Source of the DNA: Solobacterium sp.
Lineage (GTDB): Bacteria; Bacillota_I; Bacilli_A; Erysipelotrichales; Erysipelotrichaceae
Direction: 5' to 3'
Length of the DNA stretch: 6,238 nt
NCBI GenBank assembly: GCA_016284975.1
Contig: JAEEPV010000224.1
Coordinates: 1 to 6,238, forward strand
The first letter of the stretch is position 1. The number at the start of each line of letters is the position of its first letter. A program made the translations under genes and the position numbers. The notes under the pieces are model-generated. The model saw only the letters and a program-made list of their open reading frames with translations. It had not been told where the DNA came from and searched no databases. This document shows positions 5,227 through 6,238 of the stretch, piece by piece.

Positions 5227-6238
5227 TAATTGATATTCCTTATTCTTTCCCTTGCGTAGGCATCTCCCCAGGCATTGGCCTTATAGAGATCCTCCGCACT
5301 TCTTAATTCTTCAAATTCCGCTTCATGAACGGCTGAGATCACAATTTCCTCGATCATCGGAAATGCGATCTCATGGTTCCGGAACGCGGCATTGGCCACC
5401 TCGTTGGCGGCATTCATGACGGCACTGAGATTGCCGCCCTTCGTTCCTGCTTCATAGGCTAATGCCAGAAGCGGAAAGCGCTCGAAATCCGGCTCGGCAA
5501 AATGAAGCGTACCGACCGAAGCAAGATCCAGCGGCGGTTCGTCCAGTTCCAGACGATCCGGCCAGGAGAGTGCATACTGGATCGGAAGCCGCATATCCGG
5601 CGTTCCCATCTGTGCCATGACACTCTTGTCGATATATTCCACCATCGAATGCACGATCGATTCCGGATGCATCAATACATCGATCTTATCAAACGGCATA
5701 TTGAACAGCCAGTGGGCCTCTGTAACCTCAAAGCCCTTATTCATCATCGTAGCGCTGTCGATCGTGATTTTAGCGCCCATTGACCAGTTTGGATGAGCCA
5801 GTGCTTCTTCGACCGTAACCGATTGCAGTTCCTCCCGTGTCCTGTTTCGGAAGCTGCCGCCGCTAGCGGTAACGATCAGCCGTTTGACCTGGCGCATCCG
5901 GTTGCCCTGCAGGCACTGGAAGATCGCACTGTGTTCACTGTCAATCGGAACCAGCGTTTTCCCACGAAGTGCGAGCTCCCGGTTGATCAGCTCCCCGCCG
6001 CACACTAAGGTTTCCTTATTTGCCAGCGCAACATCGTGGTCACTCTGGATTGCGGCAAGTGTCGGCGCAAAGCCAGCAAACCCAACCAGCGCATTGACCA
6101 GTACGTCATAATCCCCTTTGGCGATCTCGATCAGACCGCTGTCGCCGCAGAGAATTGTTTTATCGGGGTATTCCTTTGCGAGCCGTTCCGCATCCGCTTC
6201 CCGCTGAACTGCGAATACCGGAACATCAAACTGTTCCA
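5226..6238 (-). CDS. dxr: 1-deoxy-D-xylulose 5-phosphate reductoisomerase, N-terminus beyond the window
   Basis: This cytoplasmic enzyme converts 1-deoxy-D-xylulose 5-phosphate to 2-C-methyl-D-erythritol 4-phosphate with NADPH and a divalent metal, the committed step of the MEP isoprenoid pathway. The frame is open to the right edge, giving 336 residues. The GTG at 6005 is an internal Val codon in NKETLVCGGE, not a start. Numbered from the fragment, ALVGFAGFAPTLAAI (49-63) is part of the NADPH domain. IDSEHSAIFQ (98-107) holds the metal ligands Asp99 and Glu101, HPNWSMG (148-154) is the active-site flap with its conserved Trp, and SATMMNKGFE (161-170) gives the third ligand Glu170. Asp99 corresponds to E. 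coli Asp150, so about 51 residues, including the GxTGxIG nucleotide loop, lie outside the window and the full protein should be near 385 residues. It is the first visible gene of the operon; its promoter is not in the window. Confidence 0.96.
   Translation of the reverse strand, partial: EQFDVPVFAVQREADAERLAKEYPDKTILCGDSGLIEIAKGDYDVLVNALVGFAGFAPTLAAIQSDHDVALANKETLVCGGELINRELALRGKTLVPIDSEHSAIFQCLQGNRMRQVKRLIVTASGGSFRNRTREELQSVTVEEALAHPNWSMGAKITIDSATMMNKGFEVTEAHWLFNMPFDKIDVLMHPESIVHSMVEYIDKSVMAQMGTPDMRLPIQYALSWPDRLELDEPPLDLASVGTLHFAEPDFERFPLLALAYEAGTKGGNLSAVMNAANEVANAAFRNHEIAFPMIEEIVISAVHEAEFEELRSAEDLYKANAWGDAYARERIRNIN
5237..5241 (-). promoter_or_regulatory. Ribosome binding site of rseP within the end of dxr
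   Basis: AAGGA on the minus strand (5241-5237) lies ten bases before the rseP ATG at 5226 and inside the last codons of dxr. It supports the ATG that overlaps the dxr stop and allows re-initiation by ribosomes finishing dxr. Confidence 0.7.

Noticed and set aside
4471..5229. A 252-codon open frame on the plus strand opposite rseP
   Set aside because: Shadow of rseP: no recognisable motif, rich in Cys, His and Arg as reverse frames tend to be, and fully covered by a conserved gene.
6003..6005. GTG as a start codon for a shorter dxr
   Set aside because: The frame continues upstream with conserved Dxr sequence (ALVGFAGFAPTLAAI, ANKETLV) to the window edge, so this is an internal Val.

Overview
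The window carries four recognisable protein-coding genes plus what looks like the first codons of a fifth. There are no RNA genes, mobile elements or CRISPR repeats that I can see. Base composition looks close to balanced by eye. The class A penicillin-binding protein with a cysteine-containing C-terminal tail, the dxr-rseP gene order and the purine-rich Shine-Dalgarno sites all suggest a bacterium of the phylum Bacillota. A gut-type lineage such as the Erysipelotrichia or a relative is only a guess.

Layout. Positions 1-60 hold the start of a leftward gene, probably for a membrane protein, cut by the window edge. Positions 61-216 are a divergent intergenic region with a -10-like box for each direction, a small dyad inside the rightward promoter and a weak hairpin plus T-tract in the leader of the rightward gene. 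Positions 217-3045 (+) encode a 942-residue bifunctional class A penicillin-binding protein (PBP1A type) with an unusually long low-complexity cytoplasmic N-terminus. Positions 3046-3142 hold two back-to-back rho-independent terminators, one per strand. Positions 3143-6238 (-) are a tightly packed operon, transcribed dxr -> rseP -> galE. dxr is cut off at the right edge and lacks about 50 N-terminal residues. dxr and rseP overlap by one base (TAATG), and rseP and galE are 17 bases apart.

How the genes relate. Dxr performs the first committed step of the MEP isoprenoid pathway, which feeds undecaprenyl phosphate, the lipid carrier for peptidoglycan and surface polysaccharides. RseP is a site-2 intramembrane metalloprotease. 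GalE interconverts UDP-glucose and UDP-galactose and, from its residue Cys299, probably also UDP-GlcNAc and UDP-GalNAc. The PBP polymerises and cross-links lipid II. The window is therefore a cell-envelope neighbourhood, although the PBP gene is transcribed separately and converges on the operon.

I found no clear new system. The points most worth a second look are the N-terminal extension of the PBP, the Cys299 GalE at the end of a dxr-rseP operon, and the possible leader control of the PBP gene.
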